Positions 36,869 to 47,010 of a DNA stretch of 64,000 bases are shown one piece after another (position 1 is the stretch's first letter; the number at the start of each line of letters is the position of its first letter). This DNA is from Phytohabitans flavus (GTDB taxonomy: Bacteria; Actinomycetota; Actinomycetes; Mycobacteriales; Micromonosporaceae). The stretch is from positions 6,454,001 to 6,518,000 of the forward strand of contig NZ_AP022870.1 in NCBI RefSeq assembly GCF_011764545.1. The letters run 5' to 3'. The notes below the pieces were generated by a model. It was not told where the DNA came from. It was given only the letters and a program-made list of their open reading frames with translations, and did no database searches. Made by a program: the position numbers and the translations under genes.

Positions 36869-38030
36869 CGGAAGGCTCCCTTCGGGTTCGGGGCGGGTGC
36901 TCCCACCCGTACAACCAGTCCTGATCGGACAGTCCGGCGGCCAAGAGCCGGCGGTCCCGCTGGCGCTGTCGCAGTCCGTCGGGGAGGTGCAGGCGCTCGG
37001 CGTTCTCCCGCACCGCGGCCAGCACTTGGTCGACGCGCGGGCGGCGCAGCCGTTCGTACCGCGCCAGACCGTCCGGGCCGCCCAGGCAGGCGGCGAGCGT
37101 GGCGGCGTCTTCGAGCGCCTGCGTCGCGCCCTGCGCGAGGAACGGCAGCATCGGGTGCGCGGCGTCGCCGAGCAGCGCTACCCGGTCCCGGTACCAGCGG
37201 CGCGGGGCTGGCCGGTCGAAGAGCCCGTGGTGGACGAGGCGGTCGGCGGCGGCGATCAGTGCGCGTACGTGCCGGTGCCAGCCCCGGTACGCGTCCGCGA
37301 GCCGTCCGGCATCGCCCCGGGCGTACCCGTCCGGTGACCAGGCGGCCTCCACTGTGGCGACGAGGTTGACCGCACCGGAGCCGCCGACCGGGTAGCAGAC
37401 GCAGTGCTGTCCCGGGCCGAGCCACACCGTCACGCGCGGTGGCCCGGCGAGCCACGGCAGCCGGGCGGCCGGGACCAGTGCGCGGTAGACGGCGTACCCG
37501 GTGAAGCGCGGCGCGTCCGCGACGACGCCCCGCCGCACCACCGAGTGGATCCCGTCGGCACCGACCACGATGTCCGCGTCGTACGTGCCGCCGTCGGCGA
37601 AACGCAGCCGGGCGCCGTCGGGCGACCCGTCTACGCCGACGCACTGCCGTCCGAACTGGACGGTGCCGGCGCCGCACCTGTCCACGACCGCGCGCAGCAG
37701 CATGCGGCTCAGGTCGGTGCGGCGCAGCGCGTAGTACGGGGCGCCGTACCGCTCCGCCGCCGCGGCGCCCAGCTCGGTCCGGCCGATCAGCCGGCCGTCC
37801 TGCCACCGCCGCAGTTCCAGCGCGGCCGGCGTCGCCGCGACGGCCCGCAGCGCGGGCCCGAGCCCGAGCCGGTGCAGCACCCGCGCACCGTTCGGCGAGA
37901 TCTGGATCCCGGCCGCCAGCTCGGGCAGCCCGCCGGCCCGCTCGAACACCACACATCGCATGCCCGCCAAGGCGAGCGAGGCGGCGGTCGCGAGGCCGCC
38001 CACCCCCGCGCCAACCACGGCGATCCGCAT
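36789..38030 (-). CDS. FAD-dependent aromatic monooxygenase
   Basis: 413 residues. The Rossmann motif VVGAGVGGLATAASLALAG with a following Glu (FERAGG), the DG motif DIVVGADGIHSVVR and the GDAAHPMLPFLAQGATQALEDA motif place it in the group A flavin hydroxylases, near 3-hydroxybenzoate 6-hydroxylase and PhzS. It would hydroxylate or oxidatively decarboxylate an aromatic acid using NAD(P)H and O2. The last 27 codons overlap the PhzD-like gene and look unconserved. The gene lies next to the ligase gene, so it likely tailors the aminobenzoate unit. Confidence 0.88.
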   Translation of the reverse strand: MRIAVVGAGVGGLATAASLALAGMRCVVFERAGGLPELAAGIQISPNGARVLHRLGLGPALRAVAATPAALELRRWQDGRLIGRTELGAAAAERYGAPYYALRRTDLSRMLLRAVVDRCGAGTVQFGRQCVGVDGSPDGARLRFADGGTYDADIVVGADGIHSVVRRGVVADAPRFTGYAVYRALVPAARLPWLAGPPRVTVWLGPGQHCVCYPVGGSGAVNLVATVEAAWSPDGYARGDAGRLADAYRGWHRHVRALIAAADRLVHHGLFDRPAPRRWYRDRVALLGDAAHPMLPFLAQGATQALEDAATLAACLGGPDGLARYERLRRPRVDQVLAAVRENAERLHLPDGLRQRQRDRRLLAAGLSDQDWLYGWEHPPRTRREPSDADPDDRAVPDADPCPPAPRPSGVAG

Positions 38031-38057
38031 CTCCGTACCCCCCCCGGATTTGGCGTG

Positions 38058-39353
38058 TCAGTAGTAGCGCAGGGCCTTGTCCCAGTCCTCGTCGTCGCGG
38101 AAAAGACCGCGCGGCTTCATCACGTCGGCGGAAGCGGTCAGCAGGGAAACCGGCACGAGTGCGCCGGGCGGCAGGGCCACCACCTCGGCCTCGATGCCGT
38201 AGGCGCGGTCCACCGCCGCGACGAGCGCGGCGACGGCGGGTGCGCGGTACCGGTCGGCGACCTCGATCTCGACGCGCAGGTGGGCGCTCCCGGCACGGGC
38301 CCGCCAGAACAGCACGCCAAGCTCCGCCGGCAGGGCGAAGACAAGCTCCTCCAGGCCGGTCTGGGTGAGCGGCACGTCACCGACGCGGCAGTCGAAGGCC
38401 GTACGCCCCAACACCCGGACGGTGGGCAGCCACCAGCCGCAGGCGCAGGCGTCGTACGCCACCTCGACCTCGTCCTCCATGTTGTAGCGGAGCAGCGGCA
38501 TCGCCTCGCGGAAGAGCGGCGTGACCACGAGCTGGCCGCGGCCCTCCGGCGTGGTACGGCCGGTCAGGGGGTCGTGCACCTCGAATAGCGCGCGGTCGGC
38601 CCACAGGTGCAAGTGGCCCGACGGGCACTCGCCGGCGAGGCTGCCGGTCTCGGTCGCGCCGTACTCCTCCACCACCGGAGCGCCCCACAGCTCGGCGATC
38701 CGGTCCCGGCGGGCGCGGCTGAGTGGCTCGCCGCCGACGAAGAGCGCCCGCAGCGCCGGAAAGTCCCGGTCGGCCTGGTAGCCGGCGGCTGCCGCTGCCG
38801 CCGCCCACAGCAGCGTGTCGGTCGGCAGCGACCAGGTCACCGTGACGTCCAGGTCGTGCAAGACCCGGACCACCCGGGAGTACGGCATCGCGAGCGAGCG
38901 GTTGTCCGCCGGCACGACCGTCGCGCCACACATCCGGGCGGCGGCGTGCGCGAGGTGCCCAGTGATCATGAGGGCGTACGGCGTGCGGACGAGGAACATG
39001 TCGCTCGGCTCGATGGCGATCCGTTTGCGCGCGAACCGCTCGGCCAGGTCCAGCCAGTCCCCGGCGGTGTAGTACGACGACGTCGGCGCCCCGCTGCTCC
39101 CGCTCGACTCGTGGTACGTGGCGAGGTCGGCGCGGTCGACCGCGAGCAGGCCGAACGGGTACGCCCCGCGCAGGTCCGCCTTCGTGGTCAGCGCCGTCTC
39201 GTAGAGCTCGGCACGGTTCGCCGGCACGTCCCCGTCCCGCGTCCGGTAGAACGGGGACCGCGCCGCCGCCCGCAGTGCCTCCGCCAGATGTGTGTCCTGG
39301 AGCCGGGTCAGCTCCGCGTATCCGCACCAGTCTCCGATCCGCGGCCGGTCCAT
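38058..39353 (-). CDS. PaaK-like adenylate-forming ligase
   Basis: 431 residues from the ATG at 39353 behind GGGAGAGGAGG. ANL features are clear: ESSGSSGAPTSSYYT is the P-loop, EYGATETGSLAGE the A5 region, and LRYNMEDEVEVAYDACACG the A7/A8 region, then a PaaK-type C-terminal domain. PaaK enzymes make aryl-CoA; close relatives in aminobenzoate clusters make aryl-AMP for amide or ester formation. It overlaps the amidohydrolase gene by 46 bases. The substrate is likely a hydroxy-aminobenzoate made by the neighbours. Confidence 0.88.
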   Translation of the reverse strand: MDRPRIGDWCGYAELTRLQDTHLAEALRAAARSPFYRTRDGDVPANRAELYETALTTKADLRGAYPFGLLAVDRADLATYHESSGSSGAPTSSYYTAGDWLDLAERFARKRIAIEPSDMFLVRTPYALMITGHLAHAAARMCGATVVPADNRSLAMPYSRVVRVLHDLDVTVTWSLPTDTLLWAAAAAAAGYQADRDFPALRALFVGGEPLSRARRDRIAELWGAPVVEEYGATETGSLAGECPSGHLHLWADRALFEVHDPLTGRTTPEGRGQLVVTPLFREAMPLLRYNMEDEVEVAYDACACGWWLPTVRVLGRTAFDCRVGDVPLTQTGLEELVFALPAELGVLFWRARAGSAHLRVEIEVADRYRAPAVAALVAAVDRAYGIEAEVVALPPGALVPVSLLTASADVMKPRGLFRDDEDWDKALRYY

Positions 39354-40102
39354 GTCGCCTCCTCTCCCAGCAGCCGGCGCGCGTTCGCCGACATCACCAG
39401 CTCCCGGTCCGCCGGGTTCATCGGGACGGCCGCGAGCTTCACGACCTCCACGCGCGGGTGCTGGAGCGGGTACTCGGTGCCGAACACCACCCGCTCCGCG
39501 CCGAGCCGCCGCAGCGCCAGCCCGGCGACGGCCGTGTAGCAGCCGGACGTCTCGGCGACGATGTTCGGGCAGGGCGCGATCTCGGCCAGGCCGCTCGCGT
39601 CCAGTCCCGTGTGTCCACAGTGTCCGTACACAAAGGTCACCTCCGGAAACCGCCGGGCGAGGGCCACCAGGTCCCCGGCCTGCGTGCCGGGTTGGGCGAG
39701 GCAGACCAGGTACACCGGGTGCCGGGCGGCGGCCGCGATCTCGACGAGCGCGCTCACCGCCGGGTCGTCGAGACGAAACCCGTGCACCGCGGGCGAGATC
39801 TCCAGCCCTCGGTAGCGCGGCGCGCTCGCCCGGTACGCGTCGACGTCCCGGCACGGGTCGGCGAGGAAGAACGGCAGCAGCCGGCCGCCCGTACCGCCGC
39901 AGAGCGCGAGGGTGCGCTCGTTGTCCGCCGCCACCTCGCTGCGCCCGCCGTGGGCCACCTGCGCGGAGAGGCGGTCGAGGTCCAGCAGGCCGCCGGCGGA
40001 AACAGCGGCCCACTCGATGCCGGTACCGTCCATCGCCGCCAGCAGCGCGGCCGCGGCGTCCGGACCGGGCCCCAACCTGGCGTGGAAGTCGAACATCTTC
40101 AC
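39308..40102 (-). CDS. Amidohydrolase-2 family protein, possible heterocycle-forming enzyme
   Basis: 264 residues if GTG 40102, which overlaps the upstream stop, is used; ATG 40096 is the alternative. The fold marks are FDFHARLG, AVHGF, VYLVC, FVYGHCGHTG and FGTEYPLQHP. The usual metal motif HxH is here HAR, and the late Asp of family members (GSDYP) is Glu. The amidohydrolase superfamily includes decarboxylases and, in nataxazole and A33853 clusters, enzymes that close the benzoxazole ring. Beside a ligase and aminophenol pathway genes, ring closure is a reasonable inference. Confidence 0.75.
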   Translation of the reverse strand: MKMFDFHARLGPGPDAAAALLAAMDGTGIEWAAVSAGGLLDLDRLSAQVAHGGRSEVAADNERTLALCGGTGGRLLPFFLADPCRDVDAYRASAPRYRGLEISPAVHGFRLDDPAVSALVEIAAAARHPVYLVCLAQPGTQAGDLVALARRFPEVTFVYGHCGHTGLDASGLAEIAPCPNIVAETSGCYTAVAGLALRRLGAERVVFGTEYPLQHPRVEVVKLAAVPMNPADRELVMSANARRLLGEEATWTGRGSETGADTRS

Positions 40103-41202
40103 TGCTCGTGGCAGAACTCGTCGATCGGGTAGCCGACGTGGCGTTCCCGCTGCGGCAGGTAGCCCAGGATCCGGTCGCCGGGCTGGAGCGCGGTCGAGTT
40201 CAGCACCGCCGCGCCGGGCCCGAGGATCCGGACGTGCCAGTCGTCCTGCACGATCACGTTGACCGGCTCCCCCTCGTCCGAGACCGCGTCGATGGAGAGC
40301 AGCGGGCGGGTCTCGATCTTCACGCGCCCGACGATCGCGTGCCGGGTACGCCCGTCCGCCCCGACCGCCAGCACGCTGTCGCCCGCGCTCAGCTCGCTCA
40401 GGTACCGGGTGTGCGTGGGGTCGGCGAGGGTGTACGACATGATCGCGCCGGCGTTCACCCGGAAGGGGCGCGTCGGCATGTACGGCAGCGGGTGGGTCTC
40501 GCTGACGCAGAGCACCATTCCCTTGGCCCGGGAGCCGACCAGGATGCCCTCGTCCTTCTCCAGGTAGGTACACGTGTCGACGCAGGCCCGTTCACCCATG
40601 CCGGCGTGGGTAGTCCCGGTGACCGTGAGGGTGACCAGCTTGAGCGCTTCCGGCTTCTTCGTCACGACGTCCCGGAGGCGGGCCGCCTCCCCCGGAGCGG
40701 CCGGTGCCAGCATGAGCCCGCCCGGCCCGTGTTCGAGGACGCCGAGGTGGACGGGCGCGTCGGCCACCCGGTCCATCGCGGTGATGATCAGCCCGGAGGC
40801 GTCCGCCGCGGCGGCCAGCACGATCTCCAGCGGGATGTTGGTCGGGTCCCGGAAGCGGAGCACGGTGTACTCGTCCCGCCGTACGCTCGCGCACGCCAGC
40901 TCCAGGCTTTCGGAGTCGGTGACCTCGACGTACGCGCCGAACCGCCGCTCCGGGTGCCGCTCGGCCAGCCGCTGCGGCGTCCCGTGCACGGCGGGGTCGA
41001 CCACCACCAGGTCGGCTACGCCGAAGTCCGCCGGCAGGTCGGCGCCGGAGGGCAGGAGCACGCGGGTGACCGTCGGCGGCAGTGGGGCCAGGTCCGCGGG
41101 ATCAGCCGCGACGATCGCGTCGAAGCCGTGGTGGAGCGCCTCCTGGCAGAGCGCCGCCGCGGAGTCGCCGGCGGACCGGATGTCGAGCCAGCACTGCTTC
41201 AT
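40099..41202 (-). CDS. 3-Dehydroquinate synthase II family protein (GriH-like)
   Basis: 367 residues from the ATG at 41202. The family text is strong: KKPEALKLVTLTVTGTTHAGMGERACVDTCTYL, then VGSRAKGMVLCVSETHPLPYMPTRPFRVNAGAI, typical of archaeal-type DHQ synthase II. In bacteria this enzyme together with a DhnA-type aldolase makes 3-amino-4-hydroxybenzoate (GriH with GriI in grixazone synthesis). The aldolase gene lies 14 bases upstream. A role in ordinary shikimate synthesis is less likely in this setting. Confidence 0.9.
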   Translation of the reverse strand: MKQCWLDIRSAGDSAAALCQEALHHGFDAIVAADPADLAPLPPTVTRVLLPSGADLPADFGVADLVVVDPAVHGTPQRLAERHPERRFGAYVEVTDSESLELACASVRRDEYTVLRFRDPTNIPLEIVLAAAADASGLIITAMDRVADAPVHLGVLEHGPGGLMLAPAAPGEAARLRDVVTKKPEALKLVTLTVTGTTHAGMGERACVDTCTYLEKDEGILVGSRAKGMVLCVSETHPLPYMPTRPFRVNAGAIMSYTLADPTHTRYLSELSAGDSVLAVGADGRTRHAIVGRVKIETRPLLSIDAVSDEGEPVNVIVQDDWHVRILGPGAAVLNSTALQPGDRILGYLPQRERHVGYPIDEFCHEQ

Positions 41203-41216
41203 CGACTGTGCTCCTC

Positions 41217-42041
41217 TCATCGGGCCCCTCCTGGAGCTGAGTAGGTAGCGCTCGCACCGGACGCCGCCGTGCGGTCGTGGACAAGCGCGGCGACGCGGCG
41301 GGCGGCCACCGCCGGATCCGCGGCGGTGAAGACGAGGCGCCCGGCGGCGATGCCGCCCGCGCCCGCCCGCATCGCGTCGGCGAGGTGGCGCATGACGTCG
41401 TTCGCGCCGGGTGACGGGGCGCCACCGGCGGCCAGGACCGGTACCGGGCAGCTCGCGGTGACCGCCGCGATCCCGGCCGCCGAGGCGGGCAGCGCCGACT
41501 TGACCAGGTCCGCGCCGAGGTCGGCCGCGATCGCGGCCGCGTGCGCCACGAGCTCCGGCGCGCGGCCGTCGGCGATCTGCGGTCCGCGTGGGTAAAGCAT
41601 CGCCAGCAGTGGTACGCCCCAGCGGTCGCACGCCTCGGCGACCGTAGCCAGATCGGCGATCTGCTGACCCTCCGTGGTGGACCCGACATTGACGTGCACG
41701 CTCACCGCGTCCGCACCGAGCCGCAGCGCCTCCTCCACAGAGGACACGAGGTACTTGGCGTCCGGATCGGGTGCGCGGCGCGTACTCGCGCTCAGGTGGA
41801 CGATCAGCGACAGCGACCGAAACCAGCCGACTTCGACGTGCCGGAGCGCGCCCTTGTGCATGACGACGGCATCCACACCGTTTCCGGCGAGCTGACCGAT
41901 CAGGCGGTTGAGCTGCCCGTTCCGTGTGATCGGGCCATCCGTCACGGAATGGTCGAGTGGCACCACGAAAAGGCTCGACGAATCGTGCCGGTACAGCCGC
42001 TGTAGCCGGATACGGCAACCGACCACGTTATTGACAGTCAT
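41217..42041 (-). CDS. DhnA-type class I aldolase (GriI-like)
   Basis: 274 residues from the ATG at 42041 with GGGGAGC upstream. It shows the barrel pattern of 2-amino-3,7-dideoxyheptulosonate/C7 aldolases: FVVPLDHSVTDGPI, DAVVMHKGALRHV with the likely Schiff-base region, DAVSVHVNVGSTTEGQQ, and VPVLAAGGAP. GriI condenses aspartate semialdehyde with dihydroxyacetone phosphate to start 3-amino-4-hydroxybenzoate. It is the first gene of a leftward operon of at least five genes. The spacer to the PhzE-like gene (42042-42176) holds both promoters. Confidence 0.9.
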   Translation of the reverse strand: MTVNNVVGCRIRLQRLYRHDSSSLFVVPLDHSVTDGPITRNGQLNRLIGQLAGNGVDAVVMHKGALRHVEVGWFRSLSLIVHLSASTRRAPDPDAKYLVSSVEEALRLGADAVSVHVNVGSTTEGQQIADLATVAEACDRWGVPLLAMLYPRGPQIADGRAPELVAHAAAIAADLGADLVKSALPASAAGIAAVTASCPVPVLAAGGAPSPGANDVMRHLADAMRAGAGGIAAGRLVFTAADPAVAARRVAALVHDRTAASGASATYSAPGGAR

Positions 42042-42176
42042 TTCCGCTCCCCGTAGAGCACAATTAGCGTCATGCCAAAAACCGTAGGTGCGCACCCGGT
42101 CTGCGCCCACTGCGCGAATGAGTACCGCGTGTTTGAGTAGTGGCCGGCGCGGCACGGGAAATGACACCGTCGCGCC

Positions 42177-44095
42177 ATGACCGATTTTAGGTCCATAGTG
42201 GCGAATGGCGCGCCGGCGTTTGCGCTGCTGTCCCGCCCGCACTCCGGCCGTGAACAGCTGGAAGTCTTCGTTGGCGACCCCGTCGAGGTGGCTACCCTGG
42301 CCGACCTTCCGGCTACCGGGCCGCACCTGCTCGCCATCGTGCCGTACCGGCAGATCCGGGAGCGGGGTCTGGCCTGTGTGGACGACGGCGAGCCGCTGGT
42401 GGGCATCGAGGTGAGGGAGCACGGGAGCCTGCCAATCGAGGAGGCCCTGCGGTTGCTCCCCACCGGCGACGTACACCTCGACGGCGGCGACTTCGACGTC
42501 GACGACGCCGCGTACGAGGCGGTGACCAGGCAGGTGATCGCCGAGGACATCGGCCGGGGCGCGGGCTCCAACTTCGTGGTGCGGCGGACCTTCCACACCG
42601 CCCTGCGGGACCCGTCGACGCGGGCCCGGCTCGCCGTCTTCCGGCGCCTTCTCGCGGCGGAGACCGGCGCCTACTGGACGTTTCTCGTGCACTGGAACGG
42701 GCGCACGCTCGTCGGTGCCACACCCGAGTGCCACGCCCGCCTCGCGGATGGCGTCGCCACCATGAACCCGATCAGCGGCACCTACCGCTATCCCGAGTCC
42801 GGCCCCACGCCCGCCGGCCTGCGCCGGTTCCTGGCCGATCGGAAGGAGACCGAGGAACTCCTGATGGTGGTCGACGAGGAACTGAAGATGATGGCGCGGG
42901 TGTGCGAAGGCGGCGGGCGGCTGCGTGGCCCGTGGCTGCGGTCGATGTCACGCCTCGCGCACACCGAGTACACCATCTCCGGACCGTCCAACCTGGACCC
43001 GCGCGAGGTGCTCCGGCTCACCATGCCAGCCCCGACGGTGACCGGCAGCCCGCTCGCCAACGCCTGCCGTGTGGTCGCCGAGCACGAGCGCTCCGGCCGC
43101 GGGTACTACGGTGGCGCGCTGGCGCTGATCGACCGGCACGGCATGGACGCGGCGCTCCTCATCAGGGCCGCGGACATCGGTTTGGACGGCGCGGTCCGAG
43201 TCGCTGTAGGCGCAACACTGGTGCGGCACTCGAACCCGGCGGCGGAAGCGGCGGAGACCCGCGCCAAGGCGGAGGCACTACTGCACGCGCTCGGCGGGCG
43301 GCACCCCGGCGCGACGGGCGGCACCGGGCGCGTGGCGCCCGTCGGGTACCGGCTCCGCCGGGCGCTGGCCGAACGCAACCGGGGACTGTCGGGTTTCTGG
43401 CGCGGGCGGGACCGGCCCCGCCCGGCGCCGGCGCTGGCCGGCCGGCGGCTGTTGCTTGTCGACGCGGAAGACGACTTCACCGCGATGCTCGCCACGGTCG
43501 CGGCGTCGACCGGCCTGGACGTACGGGTGCAGCGATTTGACCGGGATCTGCCCATCGACTCGGATCTCGTGCTCGTCGGTCCCGGCCCCGGCGACCCGCT
43601 CGACCACGCGGATCCTCGGATCGCCCGGCTCCACGAGATCACCCGGGGCCTCCTCGTGGCCGGTACCCCGTTCCTCGCGGTCTGCCTCGGTCACCAGGTA
43701 CTCGCGGACGAGCTCGGGCTGCCCATGCGCCGCCTCAAGACACCGCGACAGGGCCTACAGCAAACGATTTCGCTCTTTGGCCGGCCGGAGCGGGTCGGTT
43801 TCTACAACACGTACGTCGTGACCAGCGGGGCCGACCGCGCGTACTGCCCGTTCACCGGCGATCCGGTCAGCGTCCTGCGCGATCGGGCCAGCGGCGTCGT
43901 CCATTCGTTGGCCAAGCCCGCGTGCGGTCGACACAATTTCACATGGAGTCCGTACTGACAGAAAACGGACCTGCGATTCTCCGCCGAATGATGATCGAAT
44001 TGGTGACCGAGGCAGGAAGAGTCACCACGGCCGCGCCGTCCAGTGCACAACGACTGTCTTCATCCGGCGGCCCCGGAGCGCCGTACGGCAAATGA
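42177..44095 (+). CDS. PhzE-like ADIC/anthranilate synthase with fused amidotransferase (apparent frameshift)
   Basis: About 639 residues after repair. The chorismate domain has TLVGATPECHARLADG, MNPISGTYRYP and later YYGGALALIDRHG. A linker leads to a class I glutamine amidotransferase with nucleophile Cys in FLAVCLGHQVL. As written, the frame stops at 43958 without the triad His/Glu. Adding one C to 43917-43919 continues it with STQFHMESVLTENGPAILR, exactly the missing His-x-Glu, and ends at 44095. It aminates chorismate to 2-amino-2-deoxyisochorismate, feeding PhzD. It is divergent from the aldolase operon. Confidence 0.88.
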
Positions 44096-44201
44096 CCGAG
44101 CTACGGATGGCGTAAGTCGGGTCCACTGAAGGGTTGCTTAACTCGATCATTTACGTCTATAACAATCTGCGCTTAACGTTTGCCGTACAGATCCCCGGGG
44201 G

Positions 44202-46975
44202 GTGGATCCGCTGACGACTTTCGGTCGCGATCGACAATTGGCGATCTTGCGAAAGACGTTCGCTGACACGGCACGGGGGTTGGCGGATGTGTGGTTTTGA
44301 CCGGTTCCGCCGGCATCGGCAAGTCACACCTGCTGCGCGCGGCGGTCGAGGAGGCCCGGCGGGCCGGGCTGGCGGTGGCGACGCGCGCGGCGTTCGAGCT
44401 GGACCGGGCGGCACCGTTCATCACGCTCGCGTCGGCGCTACAGCAGATCGTGCCGGCGACGTCCGCGTTCGAGTGGATCGCCGAGGCGGGTGAAAACCAG
44501 TTCCAGACGCTCGACCGGCTGTCCGGCGCGCTGGAGGACTTCGTGGCGGGGCAGCCGCTGGTGGTCGCCATCGACGACGCACAGTGGACGGACGAGTTCA
44601 GCGCGCTGGCGGTGCGCGAGCTGGTGACCGCGCTGGCGTCGTCGCCGGTACGGTGGCTGTTCGCCCGCCGGCCGCTCCAGGAGGGCACTCCGGGGCAGCA
44701 GCTGGTGGAGCGCCTGATCCGGGACGGCTCGCAGGAGCTGGTGCTGGGCCGGCTGGACGAGGAGGCGGTGGCCGAGCTCTGCTCGACGGCCGTCGAGGCC
44801 AGGGTGGACAACACGGTGCTGGCGCTGGCCGCCGGCTGTGACGGCAACCCGTTGCAGCTGGAGCAGCTCATGCGGGCACTGCTGCGGACGCGCCAGCTGC
44901 TGGTCCGGGACGGGGTCGCCACGGTTGTCGGCGACCAGCTGCCGTCGAGCTTCATCACGATCGTGGACCAGACGATGAGCGGCCTGCCGGCGCAGACGCG
45001 ACGGATGCTGGGGGCCGGGAGCGTGTTGGGCAGCCGGTTCGCCGTGGACACGCTGGCGCGCCTGCTGAACACCCGGCCGGCGGAGCTGCTGCCGTCGATC
45101 CAGGAGGCCACCGCCGCGAAGGTGCTGGTGGACGAGGGCGACGACCTGGCTTTCGCGCACGACCTGGTCCGCCAGGCCATCTACGGCACGCTCGGCGGCG
45201 CGGCCAAGGCGCTATACCACCGGGAGGCGGCCGCCGTCGGCCGGGAGGAGGACCGCTCGCCGGTGGAGGTGGCTGAGCACCTGCTCAGGAGCGGCCGGTC
45301 CACCAGCGAGGCGGTCACCATGCTGCACGACGCCGCGCTGGAGGTCGCCCCGGCGGCGCCGAGCACCGCCGCCGACCTGATGGTGCGCGCCCTCGACGTG
45401 CTCGGCGACGACGATCCGGGCCGCCCCGAGCTGGTCGCCGACACGGTACGCCTGCTCGCCTTGGCCGGCCGGCTGGAGAGAGCACAGCGGCTCGGCGAGG
45501 CGGCGCTGCGCGCGGGGCTCGTGCCAGCGACCGAAGCGGCGCTGCTGCTCGGGCTGGCCGAGGCGTTCAAGCACGCGGGCCGAAACCGCGCCGCGGTGGC
45601 GTACGCCTCCGACGGGCTCAGCTACCCGGATGTACCGGAGGCGGTGCGGGCCAGGCTCTGGGCGGTCCGCGCACATGCCGTCTTCTACACCGGCGACCTG
45701 TCCGGGACCGACCGCTCCGGCTCCAGCGCGTACGCGTCCGGGATGGCCGCCGAGGAGTACGGCGCGGCCGTCTTCGGGCTCGCCGCCCGCAGCCTCGCCG
45801 CGCAGGCCGAGGGGCGGCTCGACGATGCGCTTGCGCACGCCTCCGAGGCCACGGAGATCGCCGACGGGGTGCGGGGTGAGGCGGCGCACTGGCACCCGCG
45901 GATCTGGCTCGGCGACGCCCTCGCCGCGCTTGACCGCTTCGACGAGGCGTCCGCCACCTTCCGCCGTGGGCGGGAGGAGTCCGAGCGGCTCGGCACCGCC
46001 TGGTCGACGCCGCTGTGGCACTACTACCACGCTGCCCTCCTGACCGCCGAAGGGCGGCTCGACGAAGCTGTCGCGGAGACCGACGCCGGCGTCGAGATCG
46101 CCGAAAACCTCACCGCGTACGCCCTGGCGGTGCCCCTGCTGGCCGGACTGGCCCGGCTGGCCGTCCTGCGCGACGAGACAGCACAGGCGCGCGGGTACAT
46201 CGACCGGATGCGCCGCTGGATGGCCGACGGCATCACCACCGCGCCGGAGGACGCGACCTGGGCCGAGGGCATGGTCCAAGAGGCGTCCGCGGGCCCGGGC
46301 GCGGCGCTACAAACGCTCGTCACGATCTACGACGCGATGCCGGACCGGTCGCTGCTGATCATCCAGGACCCAGGCGCTGCCGCCACACTGGTGCGTATCG
46401 CGCTCCAGGCCGGCGACCCCGAGCGGGCCGAGATCGTCGTCACGGCGGCCCGGTCGCTCGCCGGACGCAACCCCGCGGTGCGCGGCCTCACCGCGGCCGC
46501 CGCCCACGCCGAGGGCATCTTCGGCCGCGATCTCGGGCTGCTCCGCGAGGCGGCCGACGGATACCGCGATACCCGTCGCGCCCTGGCCCACGCCGCCGCT
46601 TTGGAGGACGCCGCGGATGCGACCGCCGATCCGGCCGAGGCCCGCGAACTGGCCGAGGACGCGCTGACGATTGCCACCGAGTGCGGCGCGGAACGGGCCC
46701 GCCGCCGGCTGGAGCAACGCCTGGGCACGCAGCCGCCCCAGCAGCAGCATCCGGCCGCCGCGTCCGTCCTCGCCCGGCTCTCACCGGCCGAGCAGCGGGT
46801 GGCCGTGCTGGTCGCGACGGGGCGGAGTAACCGGGAAATCGCCGGAGACCTCTTCCTCTCTCGGCATACCGTCGACAGCCATCTACGAAAAGTATTCACC
46901 AAACTTGGCATCAACAGCCGCACCACCCTCGCCAGGCTGGTCGGCGAGGGAGGCACTAATAGCGCAAGCGCGTGA
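44202..46975 (+). CDS. LAL-family LuxR regulator with N-terminal ATPase (apparent frameshift)
   Basis: About 924 residues. The GTG at 44202 begins DPLTTFGRDRQLAILRKTFAD; adding one G at G5 44275-44279 joins it to CVVLTGSAGIGKSHLL, restoring the standard LAL start. Walker B is PLVVAIDDAQW. A TPR-like middle follows, then a C-terminal LuxR HTH (RLSPAEQRVAVLVATGRSNREIAGDLFLSRHTVDSHLRKVFTKL). Such large ATP-binding regulators commonly activate biosynthetic clusters. Its place at the cluster edge supports that role here. Confidence 0.9.
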
Positions 46976-47010
46976 TGCCGTAATCGGCCGCCGTCCCCAA
47001 CTATTGCCTG

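Noticed and set aside
35457-44095. Phenazine biosynthesis cluster
   Set aside because: PhzE-, PhzD- and PhzF-like genes are present, but PhzA/B and PhzG are absent and the other genes point to aminophenol acid chemistry.
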